A stretch of 64,000 nucleotides of DNA, from positions 19,077 through 83,076 of the forward strand of contig PNKE01000010.1 in NCBI GenBank assembly GCA_013822245.1, in the 5' to 3' direction. Below are positions 1-7,997 of the stretch, piece by piece; within the stretch, counting starts at the first letter, position 1, and every line of letters starts with the position of its first letter. The stretch comes from Candidatus Solibacter sp. (GTDB lineage Bacteria; Acidobacteriota; Terriglobia; Bryobacterales; Bryobacteraceae). The position numbers were made by a program, and so were the translations under genes. A model generated the notes under the pieces. The model searched no databases, was not told where the DNA came from, and saw only the letters and a list, made by a program, of their open reading frames with translations.

Positions 1-20
1 GGTGAGAGCATGAAGCCTAC

Positions 21-38
21 AGCTATCAAAAGATAGCT
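21..38. other. perfect 7-bp inverted repeat with AAAA loop
   Basis: AGCTATC-AAAA-GATAGCT. It lies at the window edge and is followed after five bases by a short T run, so it may be the terminator of a gene lying outside the window. A similar but imperfect hairpin, AGCTATC-GAAA-GATAAGT, lies at 27001-27017 upstream of the third receptor gene. Confidence 0.4.
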
Positions 39-57
39 ATGCCTTTTTAGTAAAGAA

Positions 58-87
58 TTCACAAAAGTAAATTCATTGGAGTATAGT
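58..87 (+). promoter_or_regulatory. sigma70-like promoter of the first TonB-dependent receptor
   Basis: TTCACA (58-63) matches the -35 consensus at five of six positions. TATAGT (82-87) matches the -10 consensus at five of six. The spacer is 18 bp. Transcription would start near 94, leaving a leader of about 178 nt before the ATG at 272. This is a sequence-only prediction. Confidence 0.5.
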
Positions 88-101
88 CACAAGTAATACG
101 G

Positions 102-129
102 GGTTGCCGAGGTATGCGTCTTGGCAACC
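102..129 (+). promoter_or_regulatory. hairpin in the leader of the first receptor gene
   Basis: GGTTGCC at 102-108 pairs with GGCAACC at 123-129. The stem extends inward by three pairs, one of them G-U, around an 8-nt loop. A T-rich stretch (ttcttttt) follows about 10 nt later. It lies between the predicted promoter and the receptor start, so it could attenuate transcription or act as a leader structure. No known riboswitch class was recognised. Confidence 0.4.
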
Positions 130-271
130 GCCTGATGTTCTTTTTCATATCAACGGCCCTGTCGCATGTTCACGGGGTACGGTTGCAGATCGTTCGGCCC
201 CGCCCACCAGGATTCGGGCGCAGGGCCTGTATGACAAATGCGAGCAATCGCAGGTCCTGAGGAGTTGAAAC

Positions 272-3200
272 ATGAATCTCAGACAAGCACTTGCTGCCCT
301 GGGCATACTGATCCTGATCAGCGTTCCCGGGTTTGGCCAAACGATCCACGGATCACTTACCGGCACCGTCCTCGACCAGTCCGGCGCAGTGATCCCAAAT
401 GCGGACGTGGTCGTGAAGTCGCTCGACCAGGGCACGGTCCGCGAGTTGAAAACCGACATGAACGGGTTCTGGCGCGTACCATCGCTGCTACCCGGCCGCT
501 ACCAGCTCGAAGTCGCATCGAAGGGCTTCGGGAAGATCATCCGCGGACCGATCCAGGTGGAAGCCGCGGTTGAGCGGCAGTTGAACGTGGAGTTGTCGCC
601 CAGTGCGACCAGTGAAGTGGTGACGGTGACCGCGGAAGCGCCGCTGATCGAGGCGACGCGGTCGCAGATCAGCCGGGGCGTGGAGACCAGGCGCATTCTC
701 ACGCTGCCCGGTTTGAACACGCAGAACGGCCTCGCGCTGCTGCAGCCCGGAGCGGTGGCGAACACGACGGGACCGGGTTCGGGCCTGGTGGTGAACGGTG
801 CGCGTTCGCGCTCGAACAACTATATGCTGGATGGCGCGAACAACAACGACCAGTCGTTGTCGATCCCGCGGCAGAGCATCGCGCCCGAGGCGTTGGGCGA
901 GTTCCGCATCATCACCAACAACTTCTCGGCGGAGTTCGGCCGCAACTCGGGCGCCATCGTCCAGCAGAATACGAAGAGCGGCACGAACGAGTTTCATGGC
1001 ATCGCCCGGTGGTCCTGGCAAGGCAACGGCCTGAACGCGCTCACCACCGGCCAGCAACGCACGTTCAACGCGCAAAAAACGGCCGGAGCCTCCGACTATA
1101 TCGCCCTGCGCCGTTCGCGCGCTGTACAGGTGGACCACACGGGCGTTATCGCCGCCGGCGGCCCGCTCGTCAAGGACAAACACTACTTTTTCTCCACGTA
1201 TGAACGGAACTGGTTCCGGAGTTCGGCGGTGCCGATCACGACGGCGTTCGCGCCGGAAGCCATCCAGATTCTGGAGCAGAACGCGAGCTTCTTCGCCCCA
1301 GGCGTGGTGAATTTCATCAAGAACACCTGGCCGGTGGCGAACGACCCGACATCGCAAGGCTCGGTCAACGTGGCCTTGCCAGATGGGCGGACGCTGGCGC
1401 TTGCCAGACAGCAGTACAACCGCGCGACGGCCGAGGGCGGCGCCATCTCCTACGCTGCCGACTTCCATCGCGGACTGATGCGCACCGACCACCGTATTTC
1501 GAACAAGGACAACCTCTTCGTCCGTTATCTGGTGGACAACACGGCGGATCCATACGGCGGTTCCGGCATTCAGGCGATTCCGATCAACAACGTCGGCTTC
1601 CAGGGACGGACGCACAACCTGAGCGCTAACCACGTGCGGGTGTTCACGCCCACGCTCGTCAGCGAGGCGCGTTTCAGCTACGCGCGCCGCGAGGCGGCCT
1701 TCCCGGAAAACCAGGGCGTGTTCCTTTCCATCTCGGGCCTGCCCGGCATCGGCAACCAGAACTTCCCGCAGGGCCGCACGGACAACGTCTACGAGTGGAC
1801 CAATAACTGGTCGTGGACCAAAGGCCGCCACACCATGCGCTTCGGCGGCAACTACATGTACTACCACCTGGATTCGTTCTTCGCGCCGAACAGCCGCGGC
1901 ACGGTGCAGTACACGTCGATCTCGAACCTGCTGTTCGACCGCGATGCACTGTGGTCCCGCTACGCCGGCAACGGCAATGTGGACGCGAAGACCCACGAAA
2001 TGCAGTTCTTCTTCGCCGACGACTACCGCCTGACCAATACATTCACATTGAATATTGGCGCGCGGTACGAGTACACCAGCGCGCCGTTCGGGTTCTTCTC
2101 GAACGCCAAGCCCGACGCTAACAACTGGGCTCCCCGGCTCGGCTTCGCCTGGGCTCCGCGCGGCAAGAACTGGCTGACAGGCGGCGACAAATTCGTGTTG
2201 CGCGGCGGCTACGCCATCACCTACGACCAGGTTTTTCAAAACATCCTGCTCAACAACGCCCGCAACTTCCCGCGGGGCGTGTCGATCAACGACCCGGCTG
2301 TGAGCGGGCGCCAATTGTGGGTGACGGCGAACCAGCCCGCGGCTCTGGCTCCGGACGAGTTTGTAAAGCGCGGCGGCAACCCGCTGCTGCTGGCCGAAAG
2401 GCTATTTTCGCCCAACGAGCGGATCACCCAGCCTTACTCGCAGCAGATGTCGATGGGCATCGAGCGGCAGTTCGGCAACAGCTATGTGTTCAAGCTGTTC
2501 TACGTGGGAACACGCGGGCTGAAACTGGTGCGAGAGGTCGAGCGCAACCTTGGCTTCGCCACCGCGGCAATCGCCGCCAACCCGGCCCTGCTCGGTCCCA
2601 TCACGGCGAACATGAAGCCGGTTACCGGCGGCGTGCGCAGCGATCCCACGCGCGGCTCGATCCTGATCGGCGACGGCATGGCCATGTCGAACTACCACTC
2701 GATGCAGACCACCGTGGAGAAGCGGTTCTCGAGCGGGCTGCAGTTTGAAGTGAACTATACGTGGAGCACCTACATCAGCGAGAGCGACGACATCCTCGGC
2801 GGACAGACCAACCGGACGCTGCCTTCGACGCCGTTCAACCTCCGGCTGGACCGCGGACGCTCCATCTATGACGTGCCCCACCGGCTCGTCGCCAACTACG
2901 TCTACCAGTTCCCCGACTTCGCCAAGGACAATGCGCTGCTGAACCGCTTCGTCGGCGGCTGGCTGCTGTCAGGCATCACGACGTTCCAGCAGGGCCTGCC
3001 ATACAGCGTTCTCAATTCGAACAACGCCCTTGGAATCCTGCCGGGGCAGATCTCGACAGTCCAACTCTCACAACGGGCCAGCTATAACGCTAGCGGCGCC
3101 CCGTTCACCGCCACGCCCTCGCCCAACGCCCGCTTCATCGCCAATGCGACCAATTCGGGAGTCATTGGCAATCTGGGCGCGAACACAGAGCGCGTGGGGG

Positions 3201-3427
3201 ACACGTACAACTTCAACGTCGGCCTGAGCAAGGATTTCCGGACCTTCGGCGAGCACCAGAAGCTTCAGTTCCGATGGGAGATCTCGAACCTGTTCAACTA
3301 CCGTAGCTTCACGGCCATCCCGGCGCGGAATGTGGATGCCAATACGAACCTCACCCAGTTCATGAATCTCGGATTCACGAACGTGGGCGGCCGTTCCATG
3401 GTGTTTGCGCTTCGCTACGAGTTCTGA
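272..3427 (+). CDS. TonB-dependent receptor, Oar-like, with carboxypeptidase-regulatory-like N-terminus
   Basis: A 1051-residue outer-membrane beta-barrel protein, probably for TonB-driven uptake or export of a large substrate; the substrate cannot be read from sequence. Residues 1-22 form a signal peptide. Residues ~25-110 carry the Ig-like carboxypeptidase regulatory fold (GTVLDQSGAVIPNADV, then GFWRVPSLLPGRYQL). A plug domain follows at ~125-235 (VNGARSRSNNYMLDG), then a long barrel ending in the aromatic-rich strand ALRYEF with terminal Phe, typical for insertion by the Bam machinery. The ATG at 272 follows a GAGGAG ribosome site. Acidobacteria of the Solibacter group carry many such paralogs; two more are in this window (17204-20818 and 27116-30820). 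No SusD-like partner is adjacent. Confidence 0.9.
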   Translation: MNLRQALAALGILILISVPGFGQTIHGSLTGTVLDQSGAVIPNADVVVKSLDQGTVRELKTDMNGFWRVPSLLPGRYQLEVASKGFGKIIRGPIQVEAAVERQLNVELSPSATSEVVTVTAEAPLIEATRSQISRGVETRRILTLPGLNTQNGLALLQPGAVANTTGPGSGLVVNGARSRSNNYMLDGANNNDQSLSIPRQSIAPEALGEFRIITNNFSAEFGRNSGAIVQQNTKSGTNEFHGIARWSWQGNGLNALTTGQQRTFNAQKTAGASDYIALRRSRAVQVDHTGVIAAGGPLVKDKHYFFSTYERNWFRSSAVPITTAFAPEAIQILEQNASFFAPGVVNFIKNTWPVANDPTSQGSVNVALPDGRTLALARQQYNRATAEGGAISYAADFHRGLMRTDHRISNKDNLFVRYLVDNTADPYGGSGIQAIPINNVGFQGRTHNLSANHVRVFTPTLVSEARFSYARREAAFPENQGVFLSISGLPGIGNQNFPQGRTDNVYEWTNNWSWTKGRHTMRFGGNYMYYHLDSFFAPNSRGTVQYTSISNLLFDRDALWSRYAGNGNVDAKTHEMQFFFADDYRLTNTFTLNIGARYEYTSAPFGFFSNAKPDANNWAPRLGFAWAPRGKNWLTGGDKFVLRGGYAITYDQVFQNILLNNARNFPRGVSINDPAVSGRQLWVTANQPAALAPDEFVKRGGNPLLLAERLFSPNERITQPYSQQMSMGIERQFGNSYVFKLFYVGTRGLKLVREVERNLGFATAAIAANPALLGPITANMKPVTGGVRSDPTRGSILIGDGMAMSNYHSMQTTVEKRFSSGLQFEVNYTWSTYISESDDILGGQTNRTLPSTPFNLRLDRGRSIYDVPHRLVANYVYQFPDFAKDNALLNRFVGGWLLSGITTFQQGLPYSVLNSNNALGILPGQISTVQLSQRASYNASGAPFTATPSPNARFIANATNSGVIGNLGANTERVGDTYNFNVGLSKDFRTFGEHQKLQFRWEISNLFNYRSFTAIPARNVDANTNLTQFMNLGFTNVGGRSMVFALRYEF

Positions 3428-3438
3428 TCTGGAGCGGC

Positions 3439-3511
3439 CCCGTCAAGCCCCTCCGGGTTTGACGGGTTTGAAATCAGGCCGGTTCGCCTCCGTCGGGAGG
3501 AGGGCCGGCCT
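3439..3511 (+). terminator. double-hairpin 3' module behind the first receptor gene
   Basis: The first hairpin pairs CCCGTCAA (3439-3446) with TTGACGGG (3459-3466). The second pairs AGGCCGG (3476-3482) with CCGGCCT (3505-3511), with an inner CCTCC/GGAGG stem and TTC following. The same module stands behind the third receptor gene (30854-30910), and its first hairpin stands behind the second (17166-17191). It is probably a Rho-independent terminator. Confidence 0.6.
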
Positions 3512-4118
3512 TCTTCGTTGTATGGCTCCAGGTGCGTGGAGCGTTCCCGCCGGAGCCGCCCGTGGCGCAGCCGTCCGGCCTGAACGGCGCGGAGCGGTCA
3601 ATGGGCGAAGCGGCGAAGCGTGCCATTGACGGCGAGCGCCGTCCTGGCACAGGCAGAGCTTCGACGGGCGGCCTGGCGGGATCTCGCTCCCTCTGCTGAG
3701 CCTGGAGCGTTGACGTTTACTGTCCGGACAGCAGAGCCGATGGCAACCGAGGAGCTGGCGCGACGGTTGATCGCTCTGATATTCGCGGGCCGGAACCCCG
3801 CACGGTCATGATCCGCCGGGAGTTGCCCCGGACCAAGCGCGCGGGTTGGGATCGAAAACCGTCCCGCATGGAAGATCGGGAGGATTCTGCTTTTCGTGGG
3901 CCCGGCGCTGCGATCGGCTCTGCTGTCCGGAAAGACATCACGTTGTTTGCTTCCGGCGGCTGCGGCGAACCTCTGTTGCTTCCCGGCTTCGAGCGCCACC
4001 GCCCAGACGAAGCCAGGCAACTCGCGGCCGGGCGCGGTCACGATCTGATTCCCGTTGAGGTTGAGGTCCGCCGTAGGTGCGGCCGGTGATAGACTTTGGG
4101 TGCCCGAAGCCTACCACC
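3512..4118. other. intergenic region without a recognisable gene
   Basis: About 600 bases with no open frame that resembles a protein. The only structure seen is a perfect 19-bp inverted repeat (arms at 3723-3741 and 3913-3931), listed separately. The right end must hold the promoter of the methyltransferase gene, but no convincing -35/-10 pair was seen. Confidence 0.5.
3723..3931. repeat. 209-bp segment bounded by a perfect 19-bp inverted repeat
   Basis: TCCGGACAGCAGAGCCGAT at 3723-3741 is the exact reverse complement of 3913-3931. The 171-nt interior has no recognisable gene. The outer ends are TCCGGA. No target-site duplication was found beside them. It could be a small non-autonomous (MITE-like) element or a long-loop RNA structure. 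No second copy was noticed in the window. Confidence 0.5.
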
Positions 4119-4757
4119 ATGAAAACTACCCATCCGATTCGCCTGACTGCGCTGTGCCTGGTCTACACTTTGGCTATGTCCGCACAGAACATTGACAAGA
4201 CCAGCGACGAGTTTCGCGCCCGGTTCCTGGAACAGATTCCGTCAACATCGCTGAGTTCAACGCACGGCGACGCGATGATGCTGCGGGTGCTGATCCAGAC
4301 GGGCAACCTGAAACGGGGGATCGAAGTGGGCGTGGCCATGGGGTTCGGGGCGATCCATATGGGGATGGCGTTTGAACGCACGGGCGGGACGCTGACGGCG
4401 ATTGAGATCGATCCGGAACGGGCGGAGGGGGCGCGGAAGCGCGTGGCCGAGGTGGGGTTGAGCAAGACAGTGAACGTGGTGGCGGGCGACGCGCTGGCGG
4501 TGCTGCCGAAGCTCGAGGGCGAGTATGACTTCATCTATATCGACGCCCATAAGCCGGATTACCTGAAGTACCTGAAGGCCGTGGAGCCGAAGCTGAGGAA
4601 AGGCGCGGTGGTGGTGGCCGATAACGTGATCGTGTCGGCGCGGGCGATGGCGGATTTCCTGGAGTATTTGAAGTCGGGCAAGGATTACGAGTCGGTGACC
4701 ATACGGGCGTCGGATGAGAAGCGGGACGGGATGCTGGTGGCGTACAAGAGGCGATAG
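4119..4757 (+). CDS. SAM-dependent O-methyltransferase (class I, O-methyltransferase 3 family)
   Basis: 212 residues. The Rossmann-fold methyltransferase core is clear: glycine-rich SAM loop EVGVAMGFGAIHMG, acidic EIDPERAEGARKR at the end of strand 2, and YDFIYIDAHKPDYLKY with the metal and substrate-side Asp, then GAVVVADNVI. The family methylates catechol-like hydroxyls on small molecules; the substrate is unknown. The chosen ATG at 4119 gives an N-terminus that looks like a signal peptide (MKTTHPIRLTALCLVYTLAM, then SAQ). That is odd for an enzyme needing cytoplasmic SAM. The ATG at 4176 (MSAQNIDKT) would give a cytoplasmic protein of normal length, and an in-frame ATG at 4077 also exists. 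None has a strong ribosome site. Confidence 0.8.
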   Translation: MKTTHPIRLTALCLVYTLAMSAQNIDKTSDEFRARFLEQIPSTSLSSTHGDAMMLRVLIQTGNLKRGIEVGVAMGFGAIHMGMAFERTGGTLTAIEIDPERAEGARKRVAEVGLSKTVNVVAGDALAVLPKLEGEYDFIYIDAHKPDYLKYLKAVEPKLRKGAVVVADNVIVSARAMADFLEYLKSGKDYESVTIRASDEKRDGMLVAYKRR

Positions 4758-4923
4758 CAGCGGGGAGTAGGGCGGGTTGGCGAGGGGGTCAGGCTGTAGC
4801 GGAACCAACCCTCGCTGACGTGCGGGGGTGTGCGGCGCGCGCGGCCGGGCAATGCCGTTTTGCCACAGATTCAGTGCATGGCGTCCAACGGGTCAGGCCC
4901 GGCTGGAGAGACCTTTCCCCTTG

Positions 4924-4965
4924 CACTTCTACAGGACTGTCTATACCATGGCTTATGTAGAAGTG
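4924..4965 (+). promoter_or_regulatory. promoter with PadR-type operator (perfect 10-bp inverted repeat)
   Basis: CACTTCTACA (4924-4933) and TGTAGAAGTG (4956-4965) are exact reverse complements separated by 22 bp. TTGCAC at 4921-4926 could be a -35, and TACCAT (4944-4949, 17-bp spacer) or TATACC (4942-4947) a -10, so the repeat brackets the promoter. The PadR start codon lies 17 bp downstream. The likely reading is autorepression by the PadR protein encoded next; the binding itself is inferred. Confidence 0.6.
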
Positions 4966-4982
4966 AAAGGGAAGGAGATCTC

Positions 4983-5321
4983 ATGCCGCCACAGAAGCTG
5001 GAACTGCCGCAGGGGACGTTGGAGTTGCTGATCCTCCAAACGATTGAATACGAGCCGCGGCACGGTTGGGGCATTTCCGAGCGGATCAACCAGCGCTCGG
5101 ATGGCGCTCTGCAGGTGCAGCAGGGATCGCTCTATCCGGCGCTGCACAGGATGGAGCGGCGCAACCTGATCAGCCCGGACTGGCGGGTTTCGGAGAACGG
5201 CCGCAAGGCGAAGTACTACAAGCTCACGGCCAGAGGACGGAAGGAGCTCCGGCAGCAAGCCGAAGCCTGGCAGAAGCTGACGCAGGCGGTGGCGATGATT
5301 CTGGCGCCGGAGGTTCGCTGA
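4983..5321 (+). CDS. PadR-family transcriptional regulator
   Basis: 112 residues of a winged-helix repressor: LELPQGTLELLILQTIEYEP opens the domain, followed by HGWGISERINQRSDGALQVQQGSLYPALHRMERRNLI (recognition helix and wing region; quoted here only as family context) and a short helical C-terminus for dimerisation. The ATG at 4983 follows GGAAGGAGATCTC and is preferred over an upstream ATG at 4830, which would read through the operator. It lies two bases from the permease ATG, so the pair is one transcription unit. In Acidobacteria this small PadR subtype is regularly found beside duplicated orphan permeases. The inverted repeat at 4924-4965 is the probable operator. Confidence 0.9.
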   Translation: MPPQKLELPQGTLELLILQTIEYEPRHGWGISERINQRSDGALQVQQGSLYPALHRMERRNLISPDWRVSENGRKAKYYKLTARGRKELRQQAEAWQKLTQAVAMILAPEVR

Positions 5322-5323
5322 AC

Positions 5324-7987
5324 ATGCTCGGGGAGATCCGCTACCGGCTGCGCGCGCTCCTTCGCAAGGACCAGTTGGACCGGGAACTCGAAGAGGAATT
5401 GAGGTACCACCTTGAGCGTGAGGCGGAGAAGATCGGAGGCGGTTCCGATGAAGGTGACGATGGGGGGCGCGCGGCGAGGCTCAGATTCGGCGCGGTGGAA
5501 TCGGTGAAGGAAGAGTGCCGCGAGGCGCGCGGAACGGCAATGATCGAGTCGATTGCCGCCGATGTGCGCTATGGCGTTCGGGGGTTGAAGAAGAGTCCGG
5601 TGTTTACGCTGGCGGCGATCGCTTCGCTGGGGGTGGGCATCGGCGCAAACACGACGGTGTTCAGTCTGCTTGACCGGGTGGTGTTCCGGCCATTGCCGGT
5701 TGAGCGGCCACACGAACTGGTGATTTTGAGCTTGTCGCAGGGAGGCATGACGAGCGGCTTCACCTACCCCTTCTATCAGGAGATGCAATCCAGACAGACG
5801 GCGCTCAATGGGGTAATGGCGAGCGCGGACTATCCGGTGAAGAACCTGATCGTGCGAGGAGGCGGCGAAGCCGAAGCGGCGACGACACGAATGGTAAGCG
5901 GGAACTACTTTGAACTGCTGGGCGTACGGGCGGCGCGGGGCCGGGTGATCGGTCAGGCGGACGATCGAGCGGGGGCGGCCGGAGTGGCGGTGATCAGCGA
6001 CAGGTTCTGGGAGCGGCGGTTTCAGAGGAACCCGGACGTATTGGGCGCGCCGTTAACGCTGAACCAGGCGCAGGTGACGATTGTGGGCGTGGCGCCGAGC
6101 GAGTTCTTCGGCGAGAAGCCGGGGTCGGTTCCGGACGTATGGGTACCTCTGGCTTTGCAGCCGAGAGTGATGCCTTCGGACCTGCTTTCGGCGCGGTTCA
6201 TGACCTGGCTTACCCTGATGGGCCGACTGAGGCCGGGGGTGCCGGCCGATGCGGCGGCGGCCTCGCTGACGTCAATGGCAGCCGAGATCGGCAGCCACAC
6301 GATTCAGGTGAAAGACGCAGGACCGCTGACCATTGGCGTCGAGAGCGGGGCGCGAGGGTTGGGAGACCTGCGGCGCGAGTTCGGCAAGCCGCTGGCGCTG
6401 CTGATGGCGATGGCCGGACTGGTGCTGGTGATCGCGTGCTTCAATCTGGCGATGCTGCTGCTGGCACGAGGCGGCGCACGCGTACACGAGTTGGGCGTCA
6501 GGCTGGCGTTCGGCGCTGGGCGGGGGAGGCTGGTGAGGCAGATGCTGACCGAGAGCGCGTTGCTGTGCGCTGGCGGCGGGGCGGTTGGGGTGATGCTGGC
6601 GGTTTGGGGCGGCGATGCCCTGGTGGGATACGCAGCGGGCGAACGCGAGATCTCGCTGGCGCTGGCGCTTGACTTCAACATGCTGGCCTTCACGGCAGCG
6701 ATCACGATCGGAGCTACGTTGATGTTTGGGCTCGTCCCGGCGTTGATCGCATCGGGAGGAGCCGACCCGGCGCGGAGTTACAGCCGGGAAGGCAGGACGA
6801 TCACGGGTCAGCGCGGACTGGCCGGGGGCGCGCAGACGCTGATGGTGATGCAGATTGCCGTCTCGTTGATTGTGGTCTGCGGCGCGGCGTTGCTGGCCGG
6901 TTCGCTGTGGCGGCTCCGACAGCAGGATTTCGGCATTCGCCCGGCGGGGTTGACGATGGTGAAGATCCCGATGGAGCTGACTCCGGCGGCCAGGAAGGCG
7001 CAGGAACTGGTTCGTGGCCCGGTGATCGAGCGAATTCGCGCCCTGCCGGGAGTCGAACGCGCGGCGGTGAGTTGCTGCGGCCCATTCGATGATACAGCTC
7101 ACACCTCCAAGGTGGTGGTCGAGGGCGCCTCCGCCGGAGGCCCAGCCCCGGTGTTCGTTGTCCATGTCTCGGACGGCTATATCGAGACCACGGGAATGAG
7201 CGTATTGAGCGGAAGAGCGTTCACCCGGCAGGACCGGAAGGAAGCGCCTGCCGTCGCCATGTTGTCGGAATACGCCGCAGGGCAACTGTTTGGCGGCGGA
7301 CCGGCACTGGGCCGGCGCATCTCGTTCGGAGACAACTTCGATCCGAAGAACGCGATGGAAGTAGCCGGCGTTCTGAAGGATGCGCGGTTCGGCGGTCCGC
7401 GTGATGACTACCGGGCGCTGGTGTTTGTGCCGATCGCCCAGCAGCCGTCGCCGGTCACGAGCATTTCGATTCGAACCGCCGGCGGGCTGGATCTGAATCG
7501 GGAGATCCGCGGAATCCTGCGGCAAACGGCGCCGGGGTTGGGGATCGGCGAGGTGACGACTTACTCGAAGGTGATCGAGAAGAAACTGCACAACGAACGC
7601 CTGCTCTCGGTTGTCAGCGCGGTGTTCGCGTTTCAGGTGTTGGCGCTGGCTGGGGCCGGACTGTTTGGACTGGTGTGGTTTTCAGCGGCCAGCCGCGAGC
7701 GCGAACTGGGCGTCCGCGCGGCGCTGGGGGCCAGGCCGGCAGAGTTGACGGGGCTGCTGCTGAAGCGCGCGACGGGGTTGCTGGCGCTGGGGATTCTGAT
7801 TGGCGCGGCGGGGTCGATGGCGCTGACGAAAGTGATTCGCAGCTTTCTGTTCGGCGTCACGGGCGCCGATCCCGCCGCGTTCGTGGCCGCGACGGTGGTG
7901 CTGTCGGTGGTGGGACTCACGGCGGCGTGCGTCCCGGCATGGCGTTCAGCGCGCGCGGACCCGCTGAAGACGCTTCGCGCAGAGTGA
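5324..7987 (+). CDS. ABC-transporter-like permease, acidobacterial duplicated orphan permease (MacB/FtsX type)
   Basis: 887 residues with two copies of the MacB periplasmic core plus FtsX unit. A short N-terminal helical stretch (MLGEIRYRLRALLRKDQLDR) is followed by a first transmembrane helix near residue 90 (PVFTLAAIASLGVGIGANT), a periplasmic domain and three helices (LALLMAMAGLVLVIACFNLA onward). The second core and final three helices begin near VSAVFAFQVLALAGAGLFGL. It ends ACVPAWRSARADPLKTLRAE, the usual FtsX tail. No ATPase is encoded nearby, which is why the family is called orphan. The function is unknown; relatives handle lipoproteins, peptides or drugs. The start at 5324 lies two bases after the padR stop. 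Confidence 0.9.
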   Translation: MLGEIRYRLRALLRKDQLDRELEEELRYHLEREAEKIGGGSDEGDDGGRAARLRFGAVESVKEECREARGTAMIESIAADVRYGVRGLKKSPVFTLAAIASLGVGIGANTTVFSLLDRVVFRPLPVERPHELVILSLSQGGMTSGFTYPFYQEMQSRQTALNGVMASADYPVKNLIVRGGGEAEAATTRMVSGNYFELLGVRAARGRVIGQADDRAGAAGVAVISDRFWERRFQRNPDVLGAPLTLNQAQVTIVGVAPSEFFGEKPGSVPDVWVPLALQPRVMPSDLLSARFMTWLTLMGRLRPGVPADAAAASLTSMAAEIGSHTIQVKDAGPLTIGVESGARGLGDLRREFGKPLALLMAMAGLVLVIACFNLAMLLLARGGARVHELGVRLAFGAGRGRLVRQMLTESALLCAGGGAVGVMLAVWGGDALVGYAAGEREISLALALDFNMLAFTAAITIGATLMFGLVPALIASGGADPARSYSREGRTITGQRGLAGGAQTLMVMQIAVSLIVVCGAALLAGSLWRLRQQDFGIRPAGLTMVKIPMELTPAARKAQELVRGPVIERIRALPGVERAAVSCCGPFDDTAHTSKVVVEGASAGGPAPVFVVHVSDGYIETTGMSVLSGRAFTRQDRKEAPAVAMLSEYAAGQLFGGGPALGRRISFGDNFDPKNAMEVAGVLKDARFGGPRDDYRALVFVPIAQQPSPVTSISIRTAGGLDLNREIRGILRQTAPGLGIGEVTTYSKVIEKKLHNERLLSVVSAVFAFQVLALAGAGLFGLVWFSAASRERELGVRAALGARPAELTGLLLKRATGLLALGILIGAAGSMALTKVIRSFLFGVTGADPAAFVAATVVLSVVGLTAACVPAWRSARADPLKTLRAE

Positions 7988-7997
7988 GCAGAGCGGA

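Noticed and set aside
1..140. Possible c-di-GMP (GEMM) riboswitch because of the A-rich tetraloop hairpin near a receptor gene
   Set aside because: The conserved core bases of the class after the tetraloop stem are missing, so the hairpins are reported as structure only.
488..2314. 608-codon open frame antisense to the first receptor gene
   Set aside because: Arg/His/Val-rich translation without any family motif; it arises from the GC-rich third positions of the real gene on the plus strand.
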